Shown here piece after piece: positions 8,677 to 17,141 of a stretch of DNA of 64,000 nt (position 1 is the stretch's first letter; each line of letters begins with the position of its first letter). The notes beneath the pieces are model-generated. The model made no database searches. It was not told the DNA's origin and worked only from the letters and a program-made list of their open reading frames with translations. Origin of the DNA: Qipengyuania spongiae (lineage in GTDB: Bacteria; Pseudomonadota; Alphaproteobacteria; Sphingomonadales; Sphingomonadaceae); the NCBI RefSeq assembly GCF_026168555.1, contig NZ_CP092471.1, positions 878,501 through 942,500 on the forward strand, given 5' to 3'. The position numbers were made by a program, and so were the translations under genes.

Positions 8677-8949
8677 ATGTCCGCCGTTCCCGATCCGGTC
8701 CGTCCCCGTTACCTGCGCACCCCCGATGCCGCGGTGCATCTGGGGCTTTCGCCGCGCACGCTCGAAAAGCACAGATGCTATGGAACAGGGCCGGTCTACC
8801 ACAAGCTCGGCGGCCGCATCGTTTACCGGTGCGAAGATCTCGACGCCTGGGCCGAGCAGGGTCTCCGGCGTTCGACCAGCGATCCGGGCAGGGGCATCGT
8901 TCATCCTGCCAAGCGGATCGACGGCTACACCGGTCCGGTCCGGCGCTGA
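8677..8949 (+). CDS. Helix-turn-helix (MerR/AlpA-like) DNA-binding protein
   Basis: A 90-residue protein with a winged helix-turn-helix (about 10-60) of the excisionase/AlpA type: RYLRTPDAAVHLGLSPRTLE, followed by KLGGRIVYRCEDLDAWAE. Such proteins are found directly upstream of the RepA gene in sphingomonad and rhizobial elements and are thought to control replication or transfer genes. ATG 8677 has GGAG upstream. It is 9 bases before the rep fusion gene and likely co-transcribed with it. Confidence 0.82.
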   Translation: MSAVPDPVRPRYLRTPDAAVHLGLSPRTLEKHRCYGTGPVYHKLGGRIVYRCEDLDAWAEQGLRRSTSDPGRGIVHPAKRIDGYTGPVRR

Positions 8950-8958
8950 GGCGGTACG

Positions 8959-10287
8959 ATGCGCTCCTTGAGGACATCGGACGGCGAGGCCGGGCAGCTC
9001 GACCTTTTCGTTGGCGCCGGCAGCGACATCGCCGCGCGCGATGCACAGGATCTGATGGCCTGGCCTTTCTTCAGCCTCGCCAAGTCGAAGCGCGTGAAGC
9101 CGATCGACTTTCGCATGGGCGAGGTCGCCATTCTGGTCGAAGCGACCGCCGAACATGGCATGGCCACCATCTGGGACGCCGATGTGCTGATCTGGGTAGC
9201 GAGCCAGATCGTCGAGGCGCGCGATGCCGGCAAAGCCACCTCGCGCCTTATCGCGGCGACGCCCCATGAAATCCTTACCTTCACCCGGCGCGGAACCGGA
9301 AAGGCTGGCTACGAGCGCCTGAAGGCGGCGCTCGACCGCTTGCAGTCGACCAGCATTGCCACCTCCATCCGGCAGGCCGGGGCGCGACGCCGCCGACGAT
9401 TTTCCTGGATCAACGAATGGCGCGAACGGCTCGATGACAACGGGCGCGCGCTCGGCATCGAAATGATCGTACCGGACTGGCTTTACGAGGGCGTGCTCGA
9501 TCGTGCGCTCGTTCTGACCATCGACCCGGCCTATTTTGCGCTTACCGGCGGTCTCGAGCGCTGGCTCTATCGCATCGTACGCAAGCATGGCGGGAAGCAG
9601 AAGGGCGGGTGGAGTTTCGACATTTCGCACTTGCATGTGAAGTCCGGCGCGCTCTCGCCATTGAAGCGTTTCGCTTTCGAAGTGCGGGCCATCGTTCGCC
9701 GCCAGTCGCTCCCCGGCACCGCCTTTCTGGCAGGCATGGTCGCGGCAGCGACACTGGCCAGCATCGCAATCCCGCTCTCGCGACTTTTGGTCTGGAACGT
9801 GACGGCCAGCGTGCCGGTTGGACTGTACTCAATCGGCGGAAAGACCGGTCTCCAGAGGGGCGACCGCGTCGCGATCGATCCTGCTTTCAGGCTGCAGAAA
9901 TACCTCGCCTCGCGCGGCTATCTTCCTGCGGGCGTTCCGCTCATCAAGGAGGTTGCGGCGCTTGGCGGGGATACGGTCTGCCGGCGCGACCTGCTCATCG
10001 AGATCAATGGGACACCTGCGGGATCGGCGCGTCGGCGCGACAGCCTTGGACGCGAACTGCCCGTCTGGAAAGGATGCCGGACTATCGCTGCGGATGAACT
10101 GTTCGTGATGAACAGGCGCGCCCCCGGCAGCTTTGACGGGCGTTATTTCGGCCCGGTCGCACGCGCCGATGTCATCGGGCGCGCGCGGCCCGTCTGGACC
10201 AACGAATCGGGCGACGGGGACTATGTCCTGCTCGCCTCGCCCGCCGACTTTCCCATCCAAAACACCACTGAAGGAGACGCACAATGA
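8959..10287 (+). CDS. RepA-type replication initiator fused in frame to a TraF-like S26 signal peptidase
   Basis: Residues 1 to about 252 match the replication initiator protein A (RPA) family: QLDLFV near the start, then LMAWPFFSLAKSKR, HGMATIWDADVLIWVASQIV, SWINEW and LTGGLERWLYRIVRKHGG. The RPA part breaks off at RRQSLPG, where the family normally continues for several tens of residues. From about 254 a membrane helix leads into a complete conjugative S26 peptidase (TraF) with the serine in TASVPVGLY (S284) and the lysine in PLIKEV (K330). Normally these are two adjacent genes. An internal ATG at 9736 could still start a free peptidase, but it lacks a good ribosome site. The frame is open throughout. 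It overlaps DUF736 by four bases. Confidence 0.85.
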   Translation: MRSLRTSDGEAGQLDLFVGAGSDIAARDAQDLMAWPFFSLAKSKRVKPIDFRMGEVAILVEATAEHGMATIWDADVLIWVASQIVEARDAGKATSRLIAATPHEILTFTRRGTGKAGYERLKAALDRLQSTSIATSIRQAGARRRRRFSWINEWRERLDDNGRALGIEMIVPDWLYEGVLDRALVLTIDPAYFALTGGLERWLYRIVRKHGGKQKGGWSFDISHLHVKSGALSPLKRFAFEVRAIVRRQSLPGTAFLAGMVAAATLASIAIPLSRLLVWNVTASVPVGLYSIGGKTGLQRGDRVAIDPAFRLQKYLASRGYLPAGVPLIKEVAALGGDTVCRRDLLIEINGTPAGSARRRDSLGRELPVWKGCRTIAADELFVMNRRAPGSFDGRYFGPVARADVIGRARPVWTNESGDGDYVLLASPADFPIQNTTEGDAQ

Positions 10288-10616
10288 CCTGTATCGGCAC
10301 TTTTGCAGCCACACCCGACGGCTTTGAAGGGCGCCTGCAAACCCTGACCATCGACGCACCGCTGACCCTGGTGGCCGCCGACCCCGGCGACACCGAGAAC
10401 GCCCCTGACTATCGCATCATGGCAGGTGAAGGCGAGGAAACCTACGAGGTGGGTGCAGGCTGGAAACATGTCGGCGACAAGGCAGGCAGTTTTGTCACGC
10501 TCGTCATCGACGATCCGGTATTGCCGCGGCCTCTGCGCGCCAATCTGTTCAGTTCTGACGGCCAGAGCCATGTCCTTATATGGTCGCGCGGTGCGCGCCG
10601 CCCGGCAAAGGATTGA
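10284..10616 (+). CDS. DUF736 family protein
   Basis: A 110-residue protein of the DUF736 family, recognised from MTCIGTF at the start, then GFEGRLQTLTID, the centre DYRIMAG and W near residue 53 in GAGWKHVG, and the end RPLRANLF. Members sit between traF and the transglycosylase or relaxase in many alphaproteobacterial conjugative elements; no biochemical function is known. It starts with ATGA overlapping the previous stop and ends 4 bases before the next start, so it lies within a tight operon. Confidence 0.87.
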   Translation: MTCIGTFAATPDGFEGRLQTLTIDAPLTLVAADPGDTENAPDYRIMAGEGEETYEVGAGWKHVGDKAGSFVTLVIDDPVLPRPLRANLFSSDGQSHVLIWSRGARRPAKD

Positions 10617-10620
10617 TTCC

Positions 10621-11301
10621 GTGCTCCGCCTGTATCTTCTGCCGGGACTCCTGGCGGCCATGGTGGCGGCGAGTCCGGCACAGGTTTTTGCGCAATCGGA
10701 GCAGTTTGTCCGAGCTTCCCAGGGCGTCGAGATTGCAGCGCATGTCAGCGAAGCATCGCAGCAATTCGGCATTCCCGAGCACTGGATCTACGCGGTGATC
10801 CGCGCCGAAAGTGCGGGCCGGGTGCGGGCGGTTTCCAGAGCAGGAGCGATGGGTCTCATGCAGCTCATGCCCGGAACCTGGTCGCGGCAGCGCGCCCGGT
10901 TCTCCCTCGGGCAAGACCCGTTCGACCCGCGCGACAACGTTCTGGCCGGCACGTCTTACCTGCGCGAAATGTACGATCGCTACGGCGCGCAAGGCTTCCT
11001 CGCTGCATACAATGCAGGTCCGGGACGCTACGAAGACTGGCTTGCCGGACGGCGTTCGCTGCCACACGAAACGCGCCGCTATGTCGCCCGGATTGCGCCG
11101 CTGTTGCAGTCCGAGCGCATGTTTGCGGCGGCGCCTCTACAAGCCAGGAATGTTCCGGCTGGCGCCTTGCAGCCTCCCGGCGCAGCGCGAAAAGAGTTGG
11201 ACGAGGTGGCTATGCCCGGCCCCGCGGCGAACCCCTTCGCGCGACCGGAACAAGCCGCGCACGATCTATTCGCGCCCGTCTCGACGGCTTCCTCCCAATG
11301 A
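10621..11301 (+). CDS. Lytic transglycosylase of the conjugation module
   Basis: A 226-residue secreted SLT-type enzyme expected to open peptidoglycan locally during DNA transfer. A signal peptide (about 1-24, ending VFAQS) is followed by the SLT domain (about 38-150): HWIYAVIRAESAGR with the catalytic glutamate, then GAMGLMQLMPGTW and FLAAYNAGPGRY. The C-terminal 60 residues are Ala/Pro-rich. GTG 10621 is chosen because it begins the signal peptide, lies 4 bases after the DUF736 stop and has AAAGGA upstream; an in-frame ATG at 10570 would add an unlikely N-terminus. Confidence 0.88.
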   Translation: MLRLYLLPGLLAAMVAASPAQVFAQSEQFVRASQGVEIAAHVSEASQQFGIPEHWIYAVIRAESAGRVRAVSRAGAMGLMQLMPGTWSRQRARFSLGQDPFDPRDNVLAGTSYLREMYDRYGAQGFLAAYNAGPGRYEDWLAGRRSLPHETRRYVARIAPLLQSERMFAAAPLQARNVPAGALQPPGAARKELDEVAMPGPAANPFARPEQAAHDLFAPVSTASSQ

Positions 11302-11541
11302 AAGCGAGCCTCGCACCTTCGCGCAGCCATGCGTTCCCTGGCGAAAGCGGGCGAAGGACGGGAGGCTTGCGCACCAAAGGAAGGGAGGGATGGCGAGATA
11401 AAAGCAGCGCCGTCGGCCGGGCTGCAGGTGGTTGGTTTTGCGGGAGAATATGCGCCGTCTCTGCTGTACGCCTGCAGGCGCTTGGATCGGAATCCTTAGG
11501 CTTTTCAATGCTGAAAGCGCCGTCTTCCGATTTTCTTGTCT
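11302..11541. other. Gap before the relaxase gene; possible oriT
   Basis: About 240 bases with no supported gene (a weak 83-residue frame is dismissed). It contains the 12-base palindrome CGCCTGCAGGCG near 11470 and an imperfect hairpin around 11500-11520 (GCTTTTCA and TGAAAGC). Transfer origins commonly lie next to the relaxase gene, so this is the best candidate for oriT, but no nic motif could be recognised. Confidence 0.3.
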
Positions 11542-13284
11542 GTGGCTGACGACGAATTCGACATCAGGCCGGGTCGGTCGAGAGACAGCGATGCGCGCGC
11601 CTATCGCAAGGCCGGTTCGCTGGTGGGACGCGTGCTGCAGGCCTCACGCCGGTCAGGCTATACACCGCTCGGGCGAGGCCGGGCAGGTGGCGGAGCCGGT
11701 CACCTGGGGCGCGGCAAACATGCTGCGTTCAGAGGCAGCCCCCATGCTTTCCAGCGGCGGGTCATCATCAAGGCGCGCGTCGTTCGTCATGGCGGCAGCC
11801 GCTTCCGCTCTGCACCGCTCGCTCGCCACATCGCCTATCTCGAACGCGACGGCGTCACCCGTGACGGATCGGATGCCCAGATGTTCGATGCCTCGTCGGA
11901 TGAGGTCGATGGCGATGCCTTCGCCGCGCGCTGCGAAGACGACCGGCATCACTTCCGCTTCATCGTGTCGCCGGAAGACGCGAGCGAGATGGCTGACCTG
12001 CGCGCTTTCACGCGCGAACTGCTTGAAGATATGGCGAGCGACCTCGACACCAGCCTCGACTGGGTAGCGGTCGATCACTGGAATACCGATAACCCGCACG
12101 TCCATGTTCTGGTCCGCGGAGTTGCCTCGGACGGCAGGGATCTGGTGATCGATCGCTCTTATATCAGCGAAGGCATGCGTGCCCGTGCCCAGGAGCGCGT
12201 CACTATCGAACTCGGGCCGCGCAGCGAGCGCGATATTCAGCTAGCGCTTCGCCGCGAGGTCGATGCCGAGCGCTGGACCTCACTCGACCGCCGGCTGCAA
12301 AAGCAACGCGACGATCTCGGCGTGGTCGATTTGTCCCCCGAAGTCGATGCGACACGCCGCAGCAACCGCGCATTCCTTATCGGCCGCGCACGAACGCTCG
12401 AACGCATGGGATTGGCCGAGCGGATCGGGGCGGCGCGCTGGACCTTGGCCGCAGATCTCGAACCGACCTTGCGCGCGCTTGGCGAGCGCGGCGACATCAT
12501 CAAGACCTTGCACAAGGCGATGAGTGAACGGGGCGTACAAGTTGCCCCTGCAGCCTTCGCGCTGCATGGCGAAGACGAGAACCGCCGAGTCATCGGCAGG
12601 TTGGTCGAGCGCGGTTTCCATAACGAGCTGACAGGCGAGGCTTATGCGATCGTCGAAGGAGTGGACGGGCGTGCGCATTATCTGCGTTTTCCCGATCTGG
12701 ACCAGACAAGCGATGCAGCACCCGGCGCAATCGTCGAGACAGGCGAATGGACCGACCGCAACGGGCGACGGCGCAGCAGCCTGCTGGTGCGTTCGGACCT
12801 GCCGCTCGAGCGGCAGATTGACGCGCGCGGGGCGACCTGGCTCGACCGGCAGCTGCTGTCGGCACGAGCCGCGTCGCTGGGAGGCGGCTTCGGCAATGAA
12901 GTCCGGAAGGCTCTTGACGAGCGCCGTGACTGGCTCGTCGATCAAGGTCTTGCGAAGCGACATGGTAGGAGCGTGACCTTGGTGCGCAACCTGCTCGGAA
13001 CGCTCCGCAAGCAGGAACTGGACGCGGCAGGTAAAGCGCTGGCTGCGCGTCATGGTCGTCTGGCAAATCCGGTAACGGAAGGTGATCACATTTCCGGCAT
13101 CTACCGCGAGCGCATTTCGCTGGCGTCGGGTCGCTTCGCCATGATCGATGACGGAGTGGGTTTCCAGCTCGTGCCCTGGAGGCAAGACCTCGAGCGGCAT
13201 CTTGGAAAAGAAGTCGCTGGCAAGGTCCATGTGCGAGGCGGTGTCGACTGGAACTTTGCGCGTTCGCGCGGTCCGGCGGTTTGA
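11542..13284 (+). CDS. Relaxase/mobilisation protein with DUF3363 domain
   Basis: A 580-residue DNA relaxase of the VirD2-like class with a DUF3363 C-terminus. It would nick oriT and lead the strand into the recipient. The N-terminus (ADDEFDIRPGRSRD) matches the family, followed by KARVVRH, RDGVTRDG and RCEDDRHHFRFIVSPEDA. The HUH-type metal motif is in VDHWNTDNPHVHVLVRG (about 177-193). The C-terminal part includes GATWLDRQ and ASGRFAMIDDGVGFQLVPW. GTG 11542 gives the family start; TTG 11536 would add two residues. No strong ribosome site is seen. The length is full, so the protein should be functional. Confidence 0.9.
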   Translation: MADDEFDIRPGRSRDSDARAYRKAGSLVGRVLQASRRSGYTPLGRGRAGGGAGHLGRGKHAAFRGSPHAFQRRVIIKARVVRHGGSRFRSAPLARHIAYLERDGVTRDGSDAQMFDASSDEVDGDAFAARCEDDRHHFRFIVSPEDASEMADLRAFTRELLEDMASDLDTSLDWVAVDHWNTDNPHVHVLVRGVASDGRDLVIDRSYISEGMRARAQERVTIELGPRSERDIQLALRREVDAERWTSLDRRLQKQRDDLGVVDLSPEVDATRRSNRAFLIGRARTLERMGLAERIGAARWTLAADLEPTLRALGERGDIIKTLHKAMSERGVQVAPAAFALHGEDENRRVIGRLVERGFHNELTGEAYAIVEGVDGRAHYLRFPDLDQTSDAAPGAIVETGEWTDRNGRRRSSLLVRSDLPLERQIDARGATWLDRQLLSARAASLGGGFGNEVRKALDERRDWLVDQGLAKRHGRSVTLVRNLLGTLRKQELDAAGKALAARHGRLANPVTEGDHISGIYRERISLASGRFAMIDDGVGFQLVPWRQDLERHLGKEVAGKVHVRGGVDWNFARSRGPAV

Positions 13285-13310
13285 GGAGCACCGGCATCAT
13301 AACGGAAATC

Positions 13311-13347
13311 TTGACAAACGCACCATATGATGCTTATAAACGCATCA
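13311..13347 (+). promoter_or_regulatory. Promoter and operator of the Xre/RES operon
   Basis: A near-consensus promoter: TTGACA at 13311-13316, a 17-base spacer and TTATAA at 13334-13339. A perfect inverted repeat, TGATGC (13328-13333) and GCATCA (13342-13347), brackets the -10 box, as expected for binding by the Xre antitoxin. A further pair, ACCATAT (13322-13328) and ATATGGT (13357-13363), spans out to the start codon. Confidence 0.75.
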
Positions 13348-13358
13348 GGAGATGCGAT

Positions 13359-13790
13359 ATGGTAAGTGCAGCGATTCAGCATGCCGAAGCTCCCCCGGGG
13401 CTTCAGACCTTTGCAAGCGACGGTGATCGCAGCCGCCTCACCAGCGCTGCGGTAAAGGCCGTGCTGCGCCTCATCGAGGCCTGGAGTGCGAGCAACGCTG
13501 AGGGCGCTGCGCTGCTCGGCGTGTCCGAAAGTACCTGGGACCGGATGAAAGCCGGAACCTGGGAGGGCTCGCTCGGTCAGGACCAGCTGACCCGCGCGTC
13601 GGCGCTGATCGGTCTGTTCAAGGGACTGCATCTGCTGTTCGCCAACGACATGGCCGATCGCTGGCCAAAGCTCGAAAACAGGGCCCCGTTGTTTGATCGC
13701 CGCTCGCCCATCGGGGCGATGATCGAAGGCGGCATTCCGCGCATGCTGGAGACCAGACAATATATCGACGCGCTTCGTGGCGGGCTCTGA
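13359..13790 (+). CDS. Xre/MbcA/ParS-type antitoxin
   Basis: A 143-residue antitoxin. The middle (about 30-75) is a helix-turn-helix (VLRLIEAWSASNAEGAALLG, then VSESTWDRMKAG) and the C-terminal part (about 80-143) is the toxin-binding domain seen in partners of RES toxins, with FANDMADRWPKLEN and GIPRMLETRQYIDALRGG. It should neutralise the RES toxin and repress its own promoter. ATG 13359 has CAGGAGA upstream. Its last 14 bases overlap the toxin start, so production is coupled. It stabilises the element by addiction, an inference from location. Confidence 0.9.
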   Translation: MVSAAIQHAEAPPGLQTFASDGDRSRLTSAAVKAVLRLIEAWSASNAEGAALLGVSESTWDRMKAGTWEGSLGQDQLTRASALIGLFKGLHLLFANDMADRWPKLENRAPLFDRRSPIGAMIEGGIPRMLETRQYIDALRGGL

Positions 13791-14478
13791 GGAGGCAGGC
13801 GAGCCGCCGCAGATCCGCGAAGCGTTCGAGCGGACTGTCCGGCTCGTTTCCAGCGCGCGCTTGCGCGAAGCGGTCATGGCTCCACTTGCCGACAGTGATG
13901 CCGAGCTTGCGCTGCTCGCTGAAATCGAGGGGGCGACGAGTTCGCGCCTGATCGCCGAAGAGCGCGGGTTTGGCGGGCTGACAGCCGACGAACTGGTTCA
14001 CGGCGTGCCGCATGCCAGGTTCATCAATGCGAGCTTTGCCTACGCCAAACCGCGCGAGCCCAATCGCTTCAACCCCGCGAACCGCGGCGCATGGTATGCC
14101 GCGCTCGATGTCGAGACCTGTATTGCCGAGGTCGGCCATCACCTGACACAGGCGCTCGCCGATGCCGGCGATTTCGATGCCGTTGTCGAATATGGCGAGA
14201 TGATTGCCAGCATGGCGGGCGTCTTCATCGATTTGCGCGAGCAGCCCGGACACCCGGCCCTCGATCCGGACAAGACGAAAGGCTATCCTGTCGGCAATGC
14301 TCTAGCGGCGCAGGCACGCGCAGCCGGTCATAACGGCATTATCTATCCCTCTGTGCGCCATGCGGATGGAACTTGCATCGCGGCCCTGTGGCCCAACGTC
14401 GTGCAATCGGTCGCGCAAGGGGCGATGTACCGCCTGACCTGGTCCGGTAACCCGGACTATAGTCGGGAAGCAATCTAG
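13777..14478 (+). CDS. RES-domain toxin (NAD+ phosphorylase type)
   Basis: A 233-residue RES-family toxin. Known members deplete NAD+ by phosphorolysis, stopping growth. Visible family features are the arginine-rich start of the fold (ARFINASFAYAKPREPNRFN), the tyrosine and glutamate in GAWYAALDVETCIAEVGHH and the C-terminal IIYPSVRHADGTCIAAL. It starts at GTG 13777 inside the antitoxin gene. The stand-alone N-terminal 75 residues are longer than in minimal RES toxins. It lies between relaxase and coupling protein, inside the mobilisation module. Confidence 0.88.
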   Translation: MAGSEEAGEPPQIREAFERTVRLVSSARLREAVMAPLADSDAELALLAEIEGATSSRLIAEERGFGGLTADELVHGVPHARFINASFAYAKPREPNRFNPANRGAWYAALDVETCIAEVGHHLTQALADAGDFDAVVEYGEMIASMAGVFIDLREQPGHPALDPDKTKGYPVGNALAAQARAAGHNGIIYPSVRHADGTCIAALWPNVVQSVAQGAMYRLTWSGNPDYSREAI

Positions 14479-14578
14479 CCGTACGCCGCTTTTGCTACGC
14501 CAACCTGCGATCACGCAGCTTCCGACTTGAATATGCAATGCAAAGCCGCCGTGCTGTCCTTCACGAAAGGAGCCAGCC

Positions 14579-16573
14579 TTGTCGGCAACCCGGATATTGT
14601 GGGGTCAGATACTCGTCGTCTTTGCTCTCACGCTCGCAGGTGTGTGGGCGGGTACTCAATGGACGGCGCACGCGCTCGGCTATCAAGCACAATTGGGCGC
14701 GCCGTGGTTCAGTGTCTCCGGAGCGCCCGTCTATCCGCCTTATGCCATCTTCTGGTGGTGGTTCAGCTACGAAGCCTATGCGCCGCGCATCTTCGAGATC
14801 GGCGGAATGATTGCCGCATCGGGCGGTCTCGTGTCGGTGGCGGTCGCGATCGGCATGTCGGTCTGGCGCGCCCGAGAGATCAGGAACAGCGCGACCTATG
14901 GCTCGGCGCGCTGGGCGACCCGTTCCGAAATATCACGCGTGGGCCTTCTGGCAGGCAAGGGCGTCATTATCGGCCAGCATGCCAATCTCTATCTTCGTCA
15001 CGACGGGCCCGAACATGTGCTCTGCTTCGCACCGACGCGCAGCGGCAAAGGTGTAGGCCTTGTCGTCCCGACGCTGCTGACCTGGCCCCACTCGGCGATC
15101 GTGCATGATATCAAGGGCGAGAACTGGGAGCTGACCGCAGGCTTCCGCTCCCGGTTCAGTCGCACGCTTCTGTTTGATCCGACCAATGAGGCGTCGGCAG
15201 CCTATAACCCGCTGATGGAAGTGCGACGCGGCATCAACGAGGTGCGCGACGTGCAGAACATCGCCGATGTGCTGGTCGATCCCGAAGGCTCGCTTGAACG
15301 GCGCAACCACTGGGAGAAGACCAGCCATGCGCTGCTCGTCGGGGCCATTCTGCATGTGCTTTATGCCGAGCCTGACAAGACGCTTGCCGGGGTGGCGAAC
15401 TTCCTGTCCGATCCGCGCCGATCGATCGAGGCGACACTGACCGCAATGATGCGCACGCCGCATCTGGGGGAAGACGGCGTCCATCCGGTGGTTGCGAGCG
15501 CGGCGAGAGAATTGCTCAACAAGTCGGAAAACGAACGCTCGGGCGTGCTCTCGACCGCCATGTCGTTCCTCGGGCTTTACCGCGATCCGGTCATCGCCAG
15601 CGTCACGCGGCATTGCGAATGGCGCATCGCGGACCTCGTGGCACAGGGCCGGCCGGTCACGCTCTATCTCGTCGTCCCGCCGTCAGACATCAGCCGCACC
15701 AAGCCGCTTATCCGGCTCATCCTCAATCAGCTCGGAAGACGCCTGACCGAGGACCTGCAGGAAGGTGCCGGTCGCGAGCGGCTTCTCCTTATGCTCGACG
15801 AGTTCCCGGCTTTGGGCAGGCTCGACTTCTTCGAAAGCGCGCTCGCCTTCATGGCGGGCTACGGCATCAAGGCCTTTCTGATCGCCCAGTCATTGAATCA
15901 GATCGAGAAGGCCTACGGACAGAACAATGCCATTCTCGACAATTGCCATGTGCGGGTGTGCTTCGCGACCAATGACGAGCGAACCGCAAAGCGCGTTTCG
16001 GAATCGCTCGGGACCGCCACCGAAACCCGGGCAATGCGCAATTATGCCGGGCACCGCCTCTCCCCGTGGCTCGGTCATTTGATGGTCTCGCGCTCGGAGA
16101 CGGCGCGCGCTCTTCTGACCCAGGGCGAGATCATGCAGCTTCCCGATACCGACGAAATCGTGATGCTCGCAGGCGTGCATCCGATCCGTGCCAGGAAAGC
16201 GCGCTACTACCGCGATCCGCAGCTCAGCAAACGGGTGGAGTGTCCACCGACGGTTGAAAAGCCGGAGTTCGCAGCGGACGAGAGCGAATGGCACGGGAGA
16301 CATGTGACCGCGCCTTCGCAATTGGAGAAATCGCCGACCGCGTCTGAAGAGTTTCAGGTCGATGATCGCCAGTCCGATGGCGGGATCCGCCAATCCCCTG
16401 AATTGCCGGAATACGAAGATGTGGCGCCGCCGCCAGTCGAGATCCCCAACGAATTTGAGTTTGACGACCGAACGGACGACGATCAGGCAAACCGCAATCG
16501 CAGAATGGCCGAGCGGATGCAGGCCAATGCGCGGCGCGCTGCGCTCGATCCCGGCGACGGGATCGAGCTATGA
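14579..16573 (+). CDS. Type IV secretion coupling protein VirD4/TraG
   Basis: A 664-residue inner-membrane ATPase that would hand the relaxase-DNA complex to a mating channel. Two or three N-terminal membrane helices (about 7-27, 53-70, 75-96) precede the P-loop APTRSGKGVGLVVP at 151-164; the Walker B is LLLMLDEFPALG near 400, and the usual GIKAFLIAQSLNQIEKAYG follows. The last 90 residues are acidic and disordered. TTG 14579 has AAAGGA 8 bases upstream. It overlaps the next gene by four bases. The channel genes it would serve are missing from the window. Confidence 0.93.
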   Translation: MSATRILWGQILVVFALTLAGVWAGTQWTAHALGYQAQLGAPWFSVSGAPVYPPYAIFWWWFSYEAYAPRIFEIGGMIAASGGLVSVAVAIGMSVWRAREIRNSATYGSARWATRSEISRVGLLAGKGVIIGQHANLYLRHDGPEHVLCFAPTRSGKGVGLVVPTLLTWPHSAIVHDIKGENWELTAGFRSRFSRTLLFDPTNEASAAYNPLMEVRRGINEVRDVQNIADVLVDPEGSLERRNHWEKTSHALLVGAILHVLYAEPDKTLAGVANFLSDPRRSIEATLTAMMRTPHLGEDGVHPVVASAARELLNKSENERSGVLSTAMSFLGLYRDPVIASVTRHCEWRIADLVAQGRPVTLYLVVPPSDISRTKPLIRLILNQLGRRLTEDLQEGAGRERLLLMLDEFPALGRLDFFESALAFMAGYGIKAFLIAQSLNQIEKAYGQNNAILDNCHVRVCFATNDERTAKRVSESLGTATETRAMRNYAGHRLSPWLGHLMVSRSETARALLTQGEIMQLPDTDEIVMLAGVHPIRARKARYYRDPQLSKRVECPPTVEKPEFAADESEWHGRHVTAPSQLEKSPTASEEFQVDDRQSDGGIRQSPELPEYEDVAPPPVEIPNEFEFDDRTDDDQANRNRRMAERMQANARRAALDPGDGIEL

Positions 16574-17040
16574 GCAAGGGCAACCGTATCAAGCATACGT
16601 TCCGCCTGCCGCCAGCCCTTTCCAGGCAGCTTGCAGACTATGCGGGTCGCAAGCGCGTTTCCCAGGCTTCGGTGGTAGAGGCCGCCGTCGGCTCTTTTCT
16701 CTCTCCCGATGGATCGGAACGCATGGAAGCGGCCTTCAGTCGACGCCTTGATCGCATAAGCCGACAGATCGGCAAGCTCGACTATCATATCGAGGTCGGG
16801 AACGAGGCATTCGCGCTCTACCTCAGGCGATGGCTGGCGGTGACCCCGGCCATGCCGTTTGAAGCCAATGCCGCTGCGCGTGCCGATGCAGAAAAGCGGT
16901 TCGACTTCTTCGTCGAAGCGCTCGCGCGGCGCATGGAAACGGGCAGACATCTCGCTGACGATCTCATTCGCGCGGCTTCGGAACCAAGGCTGGGTGAGAT
17001 TGAAAATCCGGACGGAGACGGCCCTCAACCTCCGGCGTAG
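16570..17040 (+). CDS. Ribbon-helix-helix (CopG-type) protein
   Basis: A 156-residue protein whose first 50 residues form a ribbon-helix-helix DNA-binding fold (HTFRLPPALSRQLADYAGRK, then RVSQASVVEAAVGSFL). The remainder is helical. This gene classically links traG to the trb operon in alphaproteobacterial elements and may regulate transfer. Here the trb genes do not follow. ATGA overlap with traG shows coupling. Confidence 0.85.
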   Translation: MSKGNRIKHTFRLPPALSRQLADYAGRKRVSQASVVEAAVGSFLSPDGSERMEAAFSRRLDRISRQIGKLDYHIEVGNEAFALYLRRWLAVTPAMPFEANAAARADAEKRFDFFVEALARRMETGRHLADDLIRAASEPRLGEIENPDGDGPQPPA

Positions 17041-17141
17041 CCCTGACAAAGACCTTCGATAGTCCGGCAGGAAAGCGAACCAGCAATGCGGGAGATCATC
17101 TGGTCCTCGCCGGTGGTGGCGCTCGCCATCGGCTGCTCGTT

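Noticed and set aside
11298..11549. 83-residue ORF between transglycosylase and relaxase
   Set aside because: No ribosome site, no family; the sequence fits better as a non-coding oriT-like gap.
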